A stretch of DNA of 64,000 nucleotides from Novosphingobium rosa NBRC 15208 (GTDB taxonomy: Bacteria; Pseudomonadota; Alphaproteobacteria; Sphingomonadales; Sphingomonadaceae). The position numbers and the translations under genes are program-made. The stretch lies in the NCBI RefSeq assembly GCF_001598555.1, contig NZ_BCZE01000012.1, forward strand, positions 1 through 64,000. The letters run 5' to 3'. Shown here piece after piece: positions 17,116 through 26,169 of the stretch (position 1 is the first letter of the stretch; each line of letters starts with the position of its first letter). The notes beneath the pieces were generated by a model. It had not been told where the DNA came from and did no database searches. It worked only from the letters and a program-made list of their open reading frames with translations.

Positions 17116-18378
17116 TCAGTCGATGGTGACGCGCTCAACCGGGCCCAGCACGAAGAGATAGGCCAGCGTGCCGATCACCCCCAGCGCGCCGATATAGGCC
17201 AGCGCGAAATAGAAGCTGCCCGTCGCCCCCACCACGAAGCCCACCACCAACGGGGTGACGATCCCCGCCAGATTGGTGAAGAAGTTGAACAGGCCGCCGG
17301 TCAGCCCCATCATCTGGCGCGGCGCCACATCCGAAAGCAACGTCCAGCCGAGGCCGGCCAGTCCCTGTCCGAAAAAGGCGACGGACATCACCGCGATCAC
17401 CGCATTGTTGCTCTGCAGGAAGTTGGCCGCGACCATGCTGGAGCACAGCAGCAGGCCGGTGATGATCGGCAGCTTGCGCCCGATGGTGGGCGATCCGGTG
17501 AAGCGGATCAGCCAATCCGACCACCAGCCGCCCAGCAGCACGCCCAGCGAGGCGCCGATATAGGGCAGCGAGACCAGCCAGCCGGACTTGATGAAGGTCA
17601 TCCCGCGCTCATCCGCCAGATAGGAGGGGAACCAGGTAAGGAAGAACACCAGCGTTGAATTGGAGCAGAACTGCCCGATCGAGGCGCCCGCGATCTGCCG
17701 CTTCGAGATCAGCTGCCCCACGCGGGCCCAGCTGAAATCGAGGTTCTGCGTCTTGCCGGCAAAGCCACCGCCCGCCTCGATCAGCGCGAGTTCGGCGCTG
17801 TTGGCGCCGCTTTCGGCGGGCTCGCGGTAAAGGCGGTAGAAGATCACCGAGAAGACGATGCCCAGTGCACCCACTGCAAAGAACAGCGAGCGCCAGCCGT
17901 AATGCGCCAGCATCCAGCCCAGAACCGGGATCAGCAGGCCAAGCCCGACATATTCGCCCACGGTGTAGACGCCGGTGGCCTTGGCGCGCTCCTGCTGGGG
18001 AAACCAGGTGGAGAGCACGCGGCTGTTGGCGGGGAAGCAGGGCGCTTCGGCCAGACCCAGCGCGAGGCGGGCCGAAACCAGCCCGGCCACGCCGGTCATG
18101 AAACCATGCAGCGCGGTCATCGCCGACCACAGACCCAGCGAGAGCGTGTAGGTAAGACGGGTGCCCAGCTTGTCGATCACATAGCCGCCGGGGATCTGGG
18201 CGATGGCATAGGTCCATGAAAAGGCCGAGAAGATCAGCCCCATCACCTCGGGCGAGATATGCAGTTCGGCGACCAGCGCAGGCTTGGCGACGCCCATCAC
18301 CGAACGGTCGAGATAGTTGATCAGCGTGGCCAGAGAGATCAGGGTCAGGATGATCAGGCGCTTGCGGCTCGGCTTCAT
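17116..18378 (-). CDS. MFS transporter, anion:cation symporter (ACS) family
   Basis: A 420-residue, twelve-helix inner-membrane transporter. The N-terminus LITLISLATLINYLDRSVMGVA-like stretch (seen as LATLINYLDRSVMGVAKPAL) and the loop motif GYVIDKLGTRLTY are typical of the ACS family. So is FPANSRVLSTWFPQQERAKATGVY, and the family includes hexuronate, glucarate, galactonate and phthalate importers. ATG 18378 has GGAGG upstream. It follows the tetR-cytochrome gene pair by 350 bp, with the shared operator at 18543-18555. It most likely carries the organic acid that enters through the neighbouring TonB receptor across the inner membrane; the acid itself is inferred only from context. Confidence 0.88.
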   Translation of the reverse strand: MKPSRKRLIILTLISLATLINYLDRSVMGVAKPALVAELHISPEVMGLIFSAFSWTYAIAQIPGGYVIDKLGTRLTYTLSLGLWSAMTALHGFMTGVAGLVSARLALGLAEAPCFPANSRVLSTWFPQQERAKATGVYTVGEYVGLGLLIPVLGWMLAHYGWRSLFFAVGALGIVFSVIFYRLYREPAESGANSAELALIEAGGGFAGKTQNLDFSWARVGQLISKRQIAGASIGQFCSNSTLVFFLTWFPSYLADERGMTFIKSGWLVSLPYIGASLGVLLGGWWSDWLIRFTGSPTIGRKLPIITGLLLCSSMVAANFLQSNNAVIAVMSVAFFGQGLAGLGWTLLSDVAPRQMMGLTGGLFNFFTNLAGIVTPLVVGFVVGATGSFYFALAYIGALGVIGTLAYLFVLGPVERVTID

Positions 18379-18542
18379 GCTGCGCGTCCTCCATGGGGGA
18401 GGGCGGGGTCGTCATGATGCTCCGGCGCGCCGGACATAACTCGGTTCGATCCGGAGCGGATCACGCTTGCGCCGATCATGCGGCCTCTCTCCATAGTCTT
18501 CGAGGACGCCATAACGGGCGGCCTTCATCGTGAAGGCCTTTA

Positions 18543-18555
18543 TGAACGAACTAGT
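18543..18555 (-). promoter_or_regulatory. Shared operator, MFS-transporter promoter
   Basis: In gene direction the site reads ACTAGTTCGTTCA, immediately followed by TAAAGG (possible -10) and preceded by TTGTTT (possible -35). Flanking TTTATG/CATAAA add dyad symmetry. It matches the consensus ACTRGWTMGTTCA shared by three promoters of this cluster. The rest of the 350-bp gap (18379-18729) holds no supported gene. Confidence 0.6.
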
Positions 18556-18729
18556 CCATAAAACAAAGATAAATGTGGGCATCGCGCGTGATTCTTTTCT
18601 CAAATCCATGAAAGACAAGCATAGTCTTCCATCCTTGCGCTTCGTCTGGCTGGCGAAACCGGCTGTGTTCCACGCTTCTCGCGCGGCGTGATGAGGCCGG
18701 GGAAGGGGGAGGATTCGTGTCGGAAAAGC

Positions 18730-19050
18730 TTATCCGCGTGCGGGTTGCGGCGCTTCGTCCGCGGCGTAGTTCCGGGCGAGATAATCCACGATCACGTCAT
18801 AATTCTCATCGCTGACCTGCGCGCCCTTGTTGATCATCTGATCGACCACATCGCCCCATTGCCGTCGGTTGAGGCGCTTGGCGGTGAACATGGCGGCAGG
18901 GTGGCACACAGTGCATGTGGCCTGTACCGCCTCGGCCCCGGCGCCCGGCGCCAGCTTGACGGGGGCCGGGGGCGGGGCCTCATTCCGGGCGTGGATCGCG
19001 CTGGCGCACAGCAGGCCAGCGGCGATCAGGATAGGCGGCATTCTGGTCAT
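18730..19050 (-). CDS. Small exported monohaem cytochrome c
   Basis: A 106-residue protein with an N-terminal signal peptide (ILIAAGLLCASAIHA) and one haem-attachment motif CTVCH at about residue 46. Past the motif, the methionine in AAMFTAKRLNRRQWGDVVDQMINKG or the one further on could be the distal ligand. It resembles the cytochrome c domains that accompany periplasmic dehydrogenases. It lies 58 bp downstream of the TetR gene on the same strand, so they probably share a transcript. It is 1.7 kb from the PQQ dehydrogenase gene, and a role as an electron acceptor or relay in that oxidation system is plausible but not shown by sequence. Confidence 0.82.
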   Translation of the reverse strand: MTRMPPILIAAGLLCASAIHARNEAPPPAPVKLAPGAGAEAVQATCTVCHPAAMFTAKRLNRRQWGDVVDQMINKGAQVSDENYDVIVDYLARNYAADEAPQPARG

Positions 19051-19108
19051 GGTCTTCCCGGTCTGCCGCCGTGCCCATCCCGTTGGGGCGGGGGTGACGA
19101 ACCCTGGC

Positions 19109-19756
19109 CTACCGCTTGGCGACCCAGGCCAGCACGCATTCGATGATCTGCTCGCGCCGCTTGGCGCGGACGGCGGGCAGGGTCAGATCGATGTCGAAAT
19201 TGTGCCGGAAGGTGAAGCGGTTTGAGACATTGTAGAAGCTCAGCGCGCTGATCGTCATATGCAGATCGACCGGATCGAGGCCCGAGCGGAACAGGCCTTG
19301 CTGCTCGCCCTTGTCCAGAATAGCGCGCAGCGATTCGATCACGGTCCGGTTGCGCGCCTTGATCGACACCATATTGGCGATGTGTTCGCCATTATGGACG
19401 TTCTCATTCATCACCAGCCGGACGAATTCCGGATGCTCGAAGTGATAGTCGAAGTTGTGGCCGATGATGGCGCGCAGGGCCTGATCGGGTGGCAGCTGTT
19501 CGAAATGGGCGGCCTGTTCCTGCGTGCGGATGCGATCATAGGCGCGCTCCAGAACGGCTTCGTAGAGCCCTTCCTTGCCGCCGAAATGGTAATAGATCAT
19601 CCGCTTGGAGGTGGCGGTCTTTTCCGCGATCTCGTCGATGCGCGCGCCGGCCAGCCCTTTTTCGGCAAATTCGGCATAGGCGACTTCAAGGATGTTTTCA
19701 CGCGTTTCCAGCGCGTTGATCTGTCGCTTGGAAAGAGTTTGCGTGTTCTCGGTCAC
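19109..19756 (-). CDS. TetR family transcriptional regulator
   Basis: A 215-residue one-component regulator. The N-terminal helix-turn-helix (ENILEVAYAEFAEKGLAGARIDEIAEKTATSKRMIYYHFGGKEGLYEAVLE, residues about 20-70) is classic TetR. The C-terminal ligand-binding domain resembles the TetR_C_29 group often found beside aromatic or acid catabolism genes. The start is GTG at 19756, with AGGAG 10 bases upstream. It lies between the MFS/cytochrome genes and the DUF4168/PQQ-dehydrogenase genes. It is the best candidate to bind the 13-bp element found at three promoters in this cluster. The ligand is unknown; quinate, shikimate or a dehydro derivative would fit. Confidence 0.9.
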   Translation of the reverse strand: MTENTQTLSKRQINALETRENILEVAYAEFAEKGLAGARIDEIAEKTATSKRMIYYHFGGKEGLYEAVLERAYDRIRTQEQAAHFEQLPPDQALRAIIGHNFDYHFEHPEFVRLVMNENVHNGEHIANMVSIKARNRTVIESLRAILDKGEQQGLFRSGLDPVDLHMTISALSFYNVSNRFTFRHNFDIDLTLPAVRAKRREQIIECVLAWVAKR

Positions 19757-20035
19757 CGCTCGCCTTACTCCTGCCCCTTATCATGCCACCATGGCGTTGA
19801 GGGCTTGCTGCATGCCTATCTTCCGCCATGGGCCTTGTCAGCAAGTTTCAACATCATGGCGCAATGGAGGCAGGTGATTCTCACCAGCTGGACTCTCATT
19901 CAGGGGTGAAACGGATGCAATTCACCGCATATGCAATCGATCCGGCCTCATAAACGTCACAACTCGTCGGAACATGGGTTTCCCCTCCTCATTAGCAACT
20001 CCACGTTGCCCTTCCCCCCACAAGAGGAGATTATT

Positions 20036-20428
20036 GTGAAACTGTTCAAGGCAATCCTGAGCCCCGTCGCGGTCATGGCTTTTGTGCCCGCCGCTCTCGC
20101 GCAAGGCGCCTCCGCGACAGCCCCTTCCGCCACGCCTCCCGCTGCAGCGGCGCCTTCGGCCGCTACGCCTCCTGCCGCCGCTGCGCCGGCTGCCGGCGGC
20201 GCCTTCACCGACGATGATGTCCAGAAGTACGCCACCGCGCTGGTCGCGGTGAACAAGGTGCAGACCGACACTACCGTGCCCGACGCCGACAAGCAGGCCA
20301 AGATGGCCGCTGCCGTGCAGTCGTCGGGCGTCGACATTCAGAAGTTCAACGCCATCACCCAGACGATGCAGACCGACAAGGCGCTGCAGCAGCGCATTCA
20401 GGTCGCTGCGGCCAACGTGCCCAAGTAA
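20036..20428 (+). CDS. Secreted DUF4168-type protein
   Basis: A 130-residue exported protein. The GTG start at 20036 is preceded by AAGAGGAGA and gives a clean signal peptide (ending FVPAALAQG). An Ala/Pro/Thr-rich linker (about residues 25-60: PSATPPAAAAPSAATPP) leads to a C-terminal helical domain, FTDDDVQKYATALVAVNKVQ through VAAANVPK, that resembles DUF4168. An upstream in-frame ATG would add 35 residues ahead of the signal peptide and is unlikely. Function unknown; relatives are periplasmic or envelope proteins in alphaproteobacteria and cyanobacteria. It is followed by a clear terminator, so it is a single-gene unit and may not belong to the flanking catabolic module. Confidence 0.75.
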   Translation: MKLFKAILSPVAVMAFVPAALAQGASATAPSATPPAAAAPSAATPPAAAAPAAGGAFTDDDVQKYATALVAVNKVQTDTTVPDADKQAKMAAAVQSSGVDIQKFNAITQTMQTDKALQQRIQVAAANVPK

Positions 20429-20504
20429 GGCGACCGGGCCGCTTCCACCCAAGGGAGTGGCCACTCCGAGATTTCGCGCGATTGCGCGGGAATACTGCCT
20501 TGAG

Positions 20505-20541
20505 CGCGCCCGAAGAGCCATTGGCCCTTCGGGCGCGTTTT
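20505..20541 (+). terminator. Rho-independent terminator after the DUF4168 gene
   Basis: CGCGCCCGAAG (20505-20515) pairs perfectly with CTTCGGGCGCG (20527-20537) over an 11-base loop, followed by TTTT. It separates the DUF4168 gene from the PQQ-dehydrogenase promoter. Confidence 0.88.
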
Positions 20542-20595
20542 CGCATGAGGCTTATGCCGGGGCCGTGTGCGGGCAGGCTTAAATTTTATTCACGC

Positions 20596-20608
20596 ACTAG
20601 ATAGTTCA
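20596..20608 (+). promoter_or_regulatory. Shared operator, PQQ-dehydrogenase promoter
   Basis: The site reads ACTAGATAGTTCA in gene direction, the third copy of ACTRGWTMGTTCA, and is followed by CTGAAAGG. The reverse complement reads TGAACTATCTAGT, whose core ACTATCTAGT is palindromic. It lies 162 bp before the dehydrogenase ATG. The remainder of the 340-bp gap 20429-20769 holds the upstream terminator and no other recognisable feature. Confidence 0.55.
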
Positions 20609-20769
20609 CTGAAAGGGCGCTATCGGGCGCGCATGATACAACGCCCTGGCCTTTTTACAGGCCTGCGGTTGCGCATGGGCCTGTTCCTGCCCCCGAAGAC
20701 ATTGTATGGTTCCGAAGGCATGTTCAGGCCCGTCGCTTGCGTTGTTACTCTAATGAGGACAGCACCATC

Positions 20770-23208
20770 ATGACCGAGCGCCCCCCCAGCCTCAGCACCA
20801 CCATCCATCCGCTTTTGCGCGTCGCCCTGATCCTGCTGGGCGGCCTGTTCACTCTGGCCGGTCTCTATCTGGCAGTGGGAGGGGGCATGCTGATCGCGCG
20901 GGGCGGCAGCTGGTATTACCTGCTGGCGGGCCTCGCCATGATGGCCTCGGGCATCCAGATCGCTCGCATCCGCTTTGTCGGCGTGGCGATCTTCGCTGTC
21001 ACCGCCTTGGCGACTGTTCTGTGGGCCCTGTGGGAATCCGGTCTCAATTTCTGGGCGCTGGAAGTTCGGCTTTTCACCTTCACCATGGCGGGCATGGTGC
21101 TGGCGCTCTTCGTGCCTGCGCTGCGCAGAGCGGGGGGCAAGCTGCCTTGCCGTCGCTTGGCCTTTGGCGTGGCCGGGCTGTTGCTGCTGGTGAATGGCGG
21201 CATCGCCTATGGCATGTTGGTGCCCCATGGCATCGACGGTCAGGCCGTTCCGGCGGAGGGGCAGTCCACGGCTCCCGGCGATAAGGACTGGACCAACTAT
21301 GGCGGCAATGCCGAGGCCCAGCGCTTCGGCGCCCAGACCCAGATCGACGCGGGCAATGTGAAAAACCTCACCGTCGCCTGGACCTTCCACACCGGCGACA
21401 CCCCTGTCAGCCCCGGCGGCGGCGGCGCCGAGGATCAGCAGACCCCGCTGCAGATCGGCAATGCGCTTTATCTCTGCACGCCGCATAACACGGTGATTTC
21501 GGTGGATGCGGCGACAGGCAAGGAAAACTGGCGCCATGCTTTCCCCACGGACACCAAGACCTGGGTCCGCTGCCGCGGCCTTGCCTATTTCGACAGCGCC
21601 AAGCCGCTGATCCAGCCTTCCGCGCCGCTCAGTTCGCCGGTCACGCCTGTGGCGCTGCCTGCCAACGCGCCCTGTCGCCGCCGGATTTTCATGAACACCA
21701 TCGATGCGGTGCTGGTGGCGCTGGACGCCGACAATGGCCAGCTTTGCGCCGATTTCGGTGACCATGGCACAGTGGATCTGAAAGCCGGTCTGGGCGACGC
21801 GAAAAGCCCGCTCTATCAGCTGACCTCGCCGCCCACGCTGGCAGGCACGACCGTGGTCGTGGGCGGGCGCGTGGCGGATAACGTTGCGCTCGATATGCCC
21901 GGCGGTGTGATGCGCGGCTTCGATGTCATCACCGGCAAGATGAAATGGGCCTTCGATCCGGGCAATCCGACCGATCATGCCGCGCCCGCCACGGGCAAGA
22001 CCTATGTCCGCTCGACCCCCAATGTCTGGGCGCCGATGACCTATGATGCACTCACCAACAGCGTGATCATGCCGGTGGGCAGCGCCGCCATCGACCTGTG
22101 GGGCGTGCCGCGCACCAGGGAAGATGAGACCTATGGCGCCTCGATCCTGGCCGTGGATGCCACCACAGGGCGCGAACGCTGGCACTATCAGACCGTCCAT
22201 CACGATCTGTGGGACTATGACGTGCCGATGCAGCCCACCCTGTTCGATTTCACCAAGCCGGACGGCGGCAAGGTGCCTGCTCTGGTGATCGGCACCAAGA
22301 TGGGCCAGCTTTTCGTGCTGGACCGCCTGACCGGCAAGCCGCTGACGCAGGTCACCAATATTCCCGTCAAGCCCGGCCCGATCCCCGGCGAGCATTATCC
22401 CACCACCCAGCCGCTCTCGACCGGCATGCCGCAGATCGGCGCGCCCGTGCTGCGTGAGAGCAATATGTGGGGCATGACGCCCTTCGACCAGCTCGCCTGC
22501 CGCATCACTTTCCGGGGCATGCGCTATGATGGGCTGTTCACCTCGCCGGGCACGGATTATTCGCTGAGTTTCCCCGGCTCGCTGGGGGGCATGAACTGGG
22601 GCGGTCTGTCGTTCGATCCCACGCGTTCGCTGCTGTTTGTCAATGATATGCGGCTGGGGCTGTGGGTGCATATGATGCCTCAGGCCAAGAAGGCCAAGGA
22701 ATCCAACGGCAATGAAAGCGTCAATGCCGGCATGGGCGCCGTGCCGCTGATGGGTACGCCCTATTCGGTGCTGAAGAACCGCTTCTTCTCGCCGCTGGGC
22801 ATTCCCTGTCAGGAGCCGCCCTATGGCTCGCTGACCGCTGTCGACATGAAGACGCAGAAGATCGCCTGGCAGGTGCCGCTGGGCACGGTTGAGGACACGC
22901 GCCTTTTCGGCATCCGCATGAGCGTGCCGATGCCCGTGGGCATGCCTACCATTGGCGGGTCGCTGGCGACGCAGGGCGGTCTGGTGTTCTTCGCCGCCAC
23001 GCAGGATTATTATCTGCGCGCCTTCGATCAGCGCAGCGGCAAGGTGGTGTGGAAAGCGCGCCTGCCGGTGGGCAGTCAGGGCACGCCGATCAGCTACATC
23101 GCGCCGCAGAACGGCAAGCAATATGTGGTGATCTCGGCAGGCGGGGCGCGTGACTCCACGGATCGCGGCGATACGGTGATCGCCTACGCCCTGCCGACCA
23201 AAAGCTGA
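20770..23208 (+). CDS. Membrane-bound PQQ-dependent dehydrogenase (glucose/quinate/shikimate family)
   Basis: An 812-residue quinoprotein. The N-terminal 150 residues form five membrane helices (VALILLGGLFTLAGLYLAVG, WYYLLAGLAMMASG and others), as in membrane glucose and quinate dehydrogenases. The periplasmic eight-bladed propeller follows. Family markers are DWTNYGGNAEAQRF, AWTFHTGDTP, TPLQIGNALYLCTPHN, WDYDVPMQPTLFDF and GGLVFFAATQDYYLRAFD. It should oxidise its substrate at the periplasmic face with PQQ and Ca2+ and pass electrons to ubiquinone. ATG 20770 follows GAGGA. Family alone does not separate glucose from quinate. The QsuD-like enzyme, TonB receptor and shared operator favour quinate/shikimate. 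No PQQ biosynthesis genes are in the window. Confidence 0.9.
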   Translation: MTERPPSLSTTIHPLLRVALILLGGLFTLAGLYLAVGGGMLIARGGSWYYLLAGLAMMASGIQIARIRFVGVAIFAVTALATVLWALWESGLNFWALEVRLFTFTMAGMVLALFVPALRRAGGKLPCRRLAFGVAGLLLLVNGGIAYGMLVPHGIDGQAVPAEGQSTAPGDKDWTNYGGNAEAQRFGAQTQIDAGNVKNLTVAWTFHTGDTPVSPGGGGAEDQQTPLQIGNALYLCTPHNTVISVDAATGKENWRHAFPTDTKTWVRCRGLAYFDSAKPLIQPSAPLSSPVTPVALPANAPCRRRIFMNTIDAVLVALDADNGQLCADFGDHGTVDLKAGLGDAKSPLYQLTSPPTLAGTTVVVGGRVADNVALDMPGGVMRGFDVITGKMKWAFDPGNPTDHAAPATGKTYVRSTPNVWAPMTYDALTNSVIMPVGSAAIDLWGVPRTREDETYGASILAVDATTGRERWHYQTVHHDLWDYDVPMQPTLFDFTKPDGGKVPALVIGTKMGQLFVLDRLTGKPLTQVTNIPVKPGPIPGEHYPTTQPLSTGMPQIGAPVLRESNMWGMTPFDQLACRITFRGMRYDGLFTSPGTDYSLSFPGSLGGMNWGGLSFDPTRSLLFVNDMRLGLWVHMMPQAKKAKESNGNESVNAGMGAVPLMGTPYSVLKNRFFSPLGIPCQEPPYGSLTAVDMKTQKIAWQVPLGTVEDTRLFGIRMSVPMPVGMPTIGGSLATQGGLVFFAATQDYYLRAFDQRSGKVVWKARLPVGSQGTPISYIAPQNGKQYVVISAGGARDSTDRGDTVIAYALPTKS

Positions 23209-23216
23209 GGCCGGGA

Positions 23217-26093
23217 TCAGCCGGGCGCTTGCGTGGCGTTGAAGGACGCCACCAGATCACGCGCCCGGCTGAGTTCCACCTTATCCGGCTCGCCAGAGAG
23301 GGAGGCCAAAACGGCTTCCAACTGGCGGGCTGCTTCCTCGGGGCGGCCTTGACTGGCGTATTGCGAGGCCAGCACGATGGCGGTTCGCAGCATCCATGCT
23401 TCGGCGCCTTGTTCCTGACTGAGGGCCAAGGCCTGTTCCAGAAAGGGAATCGCCGCCTGGCCTGAAGCCTCGGCGATCTGGCCTTTCATGCCGAGCAGTT
23501 CGGGCAGGGCAAAACCCTCGCCGATGCTGGTGCAGCGCGTGATGGTGGCGTCGATCAGCGCTTCGGCTTCCCGCCAGCGCTTGTCCAGCAGCAGGCCGCG
23601 CGCCTGAACAATCGAGAAATTGGTGGTCAGCAATTCGTAGCGCGCCGCGCGGAGCTGGGCGAGGCTTTGCTCCACTGCGTCGATGGCGCTCCCGCCTTTG
23701 TGCCGGCGGATGGACAGATCGGCGCGAAACCCCTCGGCAGCGATGATATAAGGCCCAAGCGCATGGGTCTGGGCGCATTCGGCAAAACTGGCCAAAGCTT
23801 CTTCCGCCGCATCCAGATCATCGCGCCAGAGATGCAGCGCGAACTGCCAGATCAGCGCAATGCACAAGGTCACCGGCTGATCGAGCCTTGTCGCCAGATC
23901 GACCGCATGCTGGCTCATGGCGATGGCGCGTTCCGCATGACCCGACAGCCACAGGCTGCGCGCCAGAGCGATGGTCGAGCGGTTGCGATGATCGAAGCCG
24001 TAATAGAGCATGCGGTTGCGGCTCAGCACGGGGCATACGGCCAGTGAAAGCTGTAAATCCTTGCGCGCCTGCCGCTGATCGCCCGCGAGATAATGCGAGA
24101 TGCCCGACAGCGAGCGGGCCACGCCGATCGCCTCGGCCTCCTCCATGGTGTCGGCGATGGCGACGGCGCGGCTGGCATGCTCCATGGTGATGGCGCAATC
24201 GCCGATCCGCTCGTGATAGATATGCAGGCGGCCAAGCATGCGCAGCTGGCCCCAAGGATCATCCAGCGCGGTTGCCACCTCAAGCGCGCGAGACAGGGCT
24301 TGCCCCGCGGCGCGCGTGCTGCCCCGGCTGAACATCAGCGCCAGACCCAAAGCGCCCTGCAGCTCCATTTCGAGCGCGGTGCCGCGCTGGGGCTCCTCGA
24401 TCTCGTCCAGAGCGCGGGCGCACCAACCCTGACATTCCGCATAATGCGAAAGGTTGAGGAAGATCACCGTGCTGGCGGCGGCCAGACGCACGCCGGTCCG
24501 GCGGCTGCCTTCGGAGCCGAAACTCCAGTCCAGAGCGCTGCGGATGTTGCCCAATTGCTGACGCAGCGGACGCGGGTCTTGCAGCACATCCTCATCCTGA
24601 GCGGCGATGGCCTCCAGCTCGGCGAGAAAATAGGCAGCGTGGCGGCGCGCGGTGGCGTTGAAGGCTTCATCGCCGCGCAGCTGCAGCTTTTGCCGGGCGT
24701 AAGCGCGGGTCATTTCCAGCAGGCGATAGCTGCCGGCGCCACGCGCGCGATCTGGCGCGATCAGCGATTTGGCCACCAGTTCATCCAGCGCGGCCACAAC
24801 CGTGTCGCTGCCCAGAGCAGCATCGGCCACCACCTCCAGCGCGGCATCGACCGAAAAGGGGCCGACAAAGACGCAGAGCCGTTCCAGCACGATCCGCTCG
24901 GCCTGGGTGAGCAGATCGTAGCTCCAGTCGAGCATGGCCTGAAGCGTCTGCTGGCGCGGCAGAGCGGTGCGGCGACCGGCCCAGCCAAGGCTGAAGCGTT
25001 CCTCCAGCTGCCGTGCGGCGGCGTGCAGCCCATGGGTGGCGATGCGCCCGGCGGCCAGTTCGAGCGCCAGCGCCATCCCGTCCAGACGGCGGCAGATCCC
25101 GGCCATCAGGCGGGCGCCGTCATCGTCGATGACCAGCGTGCTGTCCGCGGCGCAGGCACGCTCGCGCAGCAATTGCACCGCCGGGGAGGACAGGATCTCT
25201 TCGGTGCTCAGGGCGGGATCATCCGCGGGGCAGACCAAGGCATCGAGGCGGTGGATATGCTCGCCGCGCACCCGCAATGGCTCGCGTGAGGTGGCGAGGA
25301 TGCGAAGGTGCGGCGCGGCCTCGATCAGGCGTTCGACCAGCAGGGCGATCTGCTCGATCAGATGTTCGCAATTGTCGAGCAGCAGCAGGAACGGGTGGCC
25401 CCGCAGATGGCCCAGAATGGCCGCCAGCGGGTCGGTGCCCTGCACGGCCAGCCCCATGCCGCCCGCCAGCATGCCGGGCACCAGATCGGGGTTCTCCAGC
25501 ATGCTGAAATCGATGAAGGCGGTCTGCTGCTGGAAGTCCTCGGCCAGCAGATGCCCCATCTCGACCGCCAGCGACGTCTTGCCCACGCCGCCCGGCCCAA
25601 CGATGGTGAAGAGCGGCGTCTGGGCAAGGCGCTGCCGCAACAGATCGATATCCCGTTCGCGCCCGATCAGCAGGGGCAGGCGTTGGGGCAGGTTCAACGG
25701 TGATGTTGCGGGCTCCACCGGCGCCGTGGCGGCAGCAACCGGCGACGGCGCCGGCCCATGCGTCTCCACCTTGGCCACGAAGGCATAGCCCACGCCCACC
25801 TGCGTGGCGATATAGCGCGCGCCATCCCTGCCATCGCCCAGCAGCTTGCGCAGCCCGGCCATATGAAAGCGCAGGCTGCCATCCTCGACCACCACATCGC
25901 TCCACACGCGCTTGAGCAGATCGCGCTTGGACAGCACCCGCCCGGGCTGTTCGGTCAGCACGACCAGCAGGTCGAGCGAGCGCCCGCCGATCTCGACGGG
26001 CACGCCATCCATCGTCAGCAACCGCTCACCGGGGAAGAGCGCGAAGGGGCCGAAGGAGATGCCTTCGCGGGCCGGAGTTTCGGTATCGGCCAT
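23217..26093 (-). CDS. Winged-helix / NB-ARC-type ATPase regulator with TPR-like C-terminus
   Basis: A 958-residue, probably cytoplasmic regulator. Residues about 12-110 are an OmpR/CadC-type winged helix (SLDLLVVLTEQPGRVLSKRDLLKRVWSD, DGSLRFHMAGLRKLLGD, ATQVGVGYAF). From about 145 there is an AAA/NB-ARC-type ATPase with Walker A TIVGPGGVGKTSLAVEM, Walker B FLLLLDNCEHL and the sensor ILATSREPL. The last ~400 residues are helical repeats resembling TPRs. Such signal-transducing ATPases act as ligand- and ATP-gated activators. It ends 9 bp from the PQQ-dehydrogenase stop (convergent). It is transcribed in the same direction as the thioredoxin gene 76 bp upstream of it. It is the likely controller of the hydrolase/thioredoxin/Ohr cluster at 26170-31949. 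Confidence 0.88.
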   Translation of the reverse strand: MADTETPAREGISFGPFALFPGERLLTMDGVPVEIGGRSLDLLVVLTEQPGRVLSKRDLLKRVWSDVVVEDGSLRFHMAGLRKLLGDGRDGARYIATQVGVGYAFVAKVETHGPAPSPVAAATAPVEPATSPLNLPQRLPLLIGRERDIDLLRQRLAQTPLFTIVGPGGVGKTSLAVEMGHLLAEDFQQQTAFIDFSMLENPDLVPGMLAGGMGLAVQGTDPLAAILGHLRGHPFLLLLDNCEHLIEQIALLVERLIEAAPHLRILATSREPLRVRGEHIHRLDALVCPADDPALSTEEILSSPAVQLLRERACAADSTLVIDDDGARLMAGICRRLDGMALALELAAGRIATHGLHAAARQLEERFSLGWAGRRTALPRQQTLQAMLDWSYDLLTQAERIVLERLCVFVGPFSVDAALEVVADAALGSDTVVAALDELVAKSLIAPDRARGAGSYRLLEMTRAYARQKLQLRGDEAFNATARRHAAYFLAELEAIAAQDEDVLQDPRPLRQQLGNIRSALDWSFGSEGSRRTGVRLAAASTVIFLNLSHYAECQGWCARALDEIEEPQRGTALEMELQGALGLALMFSRGSTRAAGQALSRALEVATALDDPWGQLRMLGRLHIYHERIGDCAITMEHASRAVAIADTMEEAEAIGVARSLSGISHYLAGDQRQARKDLQLSLAVCPVLSRNRMLYYGFDHRNRSTIALARSLWLSGHAERAIAMSQHAVDLATRLDQPVTLCIALIWQFALHLWRDDLDAAEEALASFAECAQTHALGPYIIAAEGFRADLSIRRHKGGSAIDAVEQSLAQLRAARYELLTTNFSIVQARGLLLDKRWREAEALIDATITRCTSIGEGFALPELLGMKGQIAEASGQAAIPFLEQALALSQEQGAEAWMLRTAIVLASQYASQGRPEEAARQLEAVLASLSGEPDKVELSRARDLVASFNATQAPG

Positions 26094-26169
26094 GATTATG
26101 CGTCGTTCCCCTGCGGTTGTTAACGCGGGGGTCTAGCATGATCTTTCGCTGTTCTGCCAGATGCATGCC

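Noticed and set aside
18412..18618. A 68-residue frame on the minus strand upstream of the MFS gene
   Set aside because: It covers the shared operator and promoter region, lacks a plausible domain, and is best explained as intergenic DNA.
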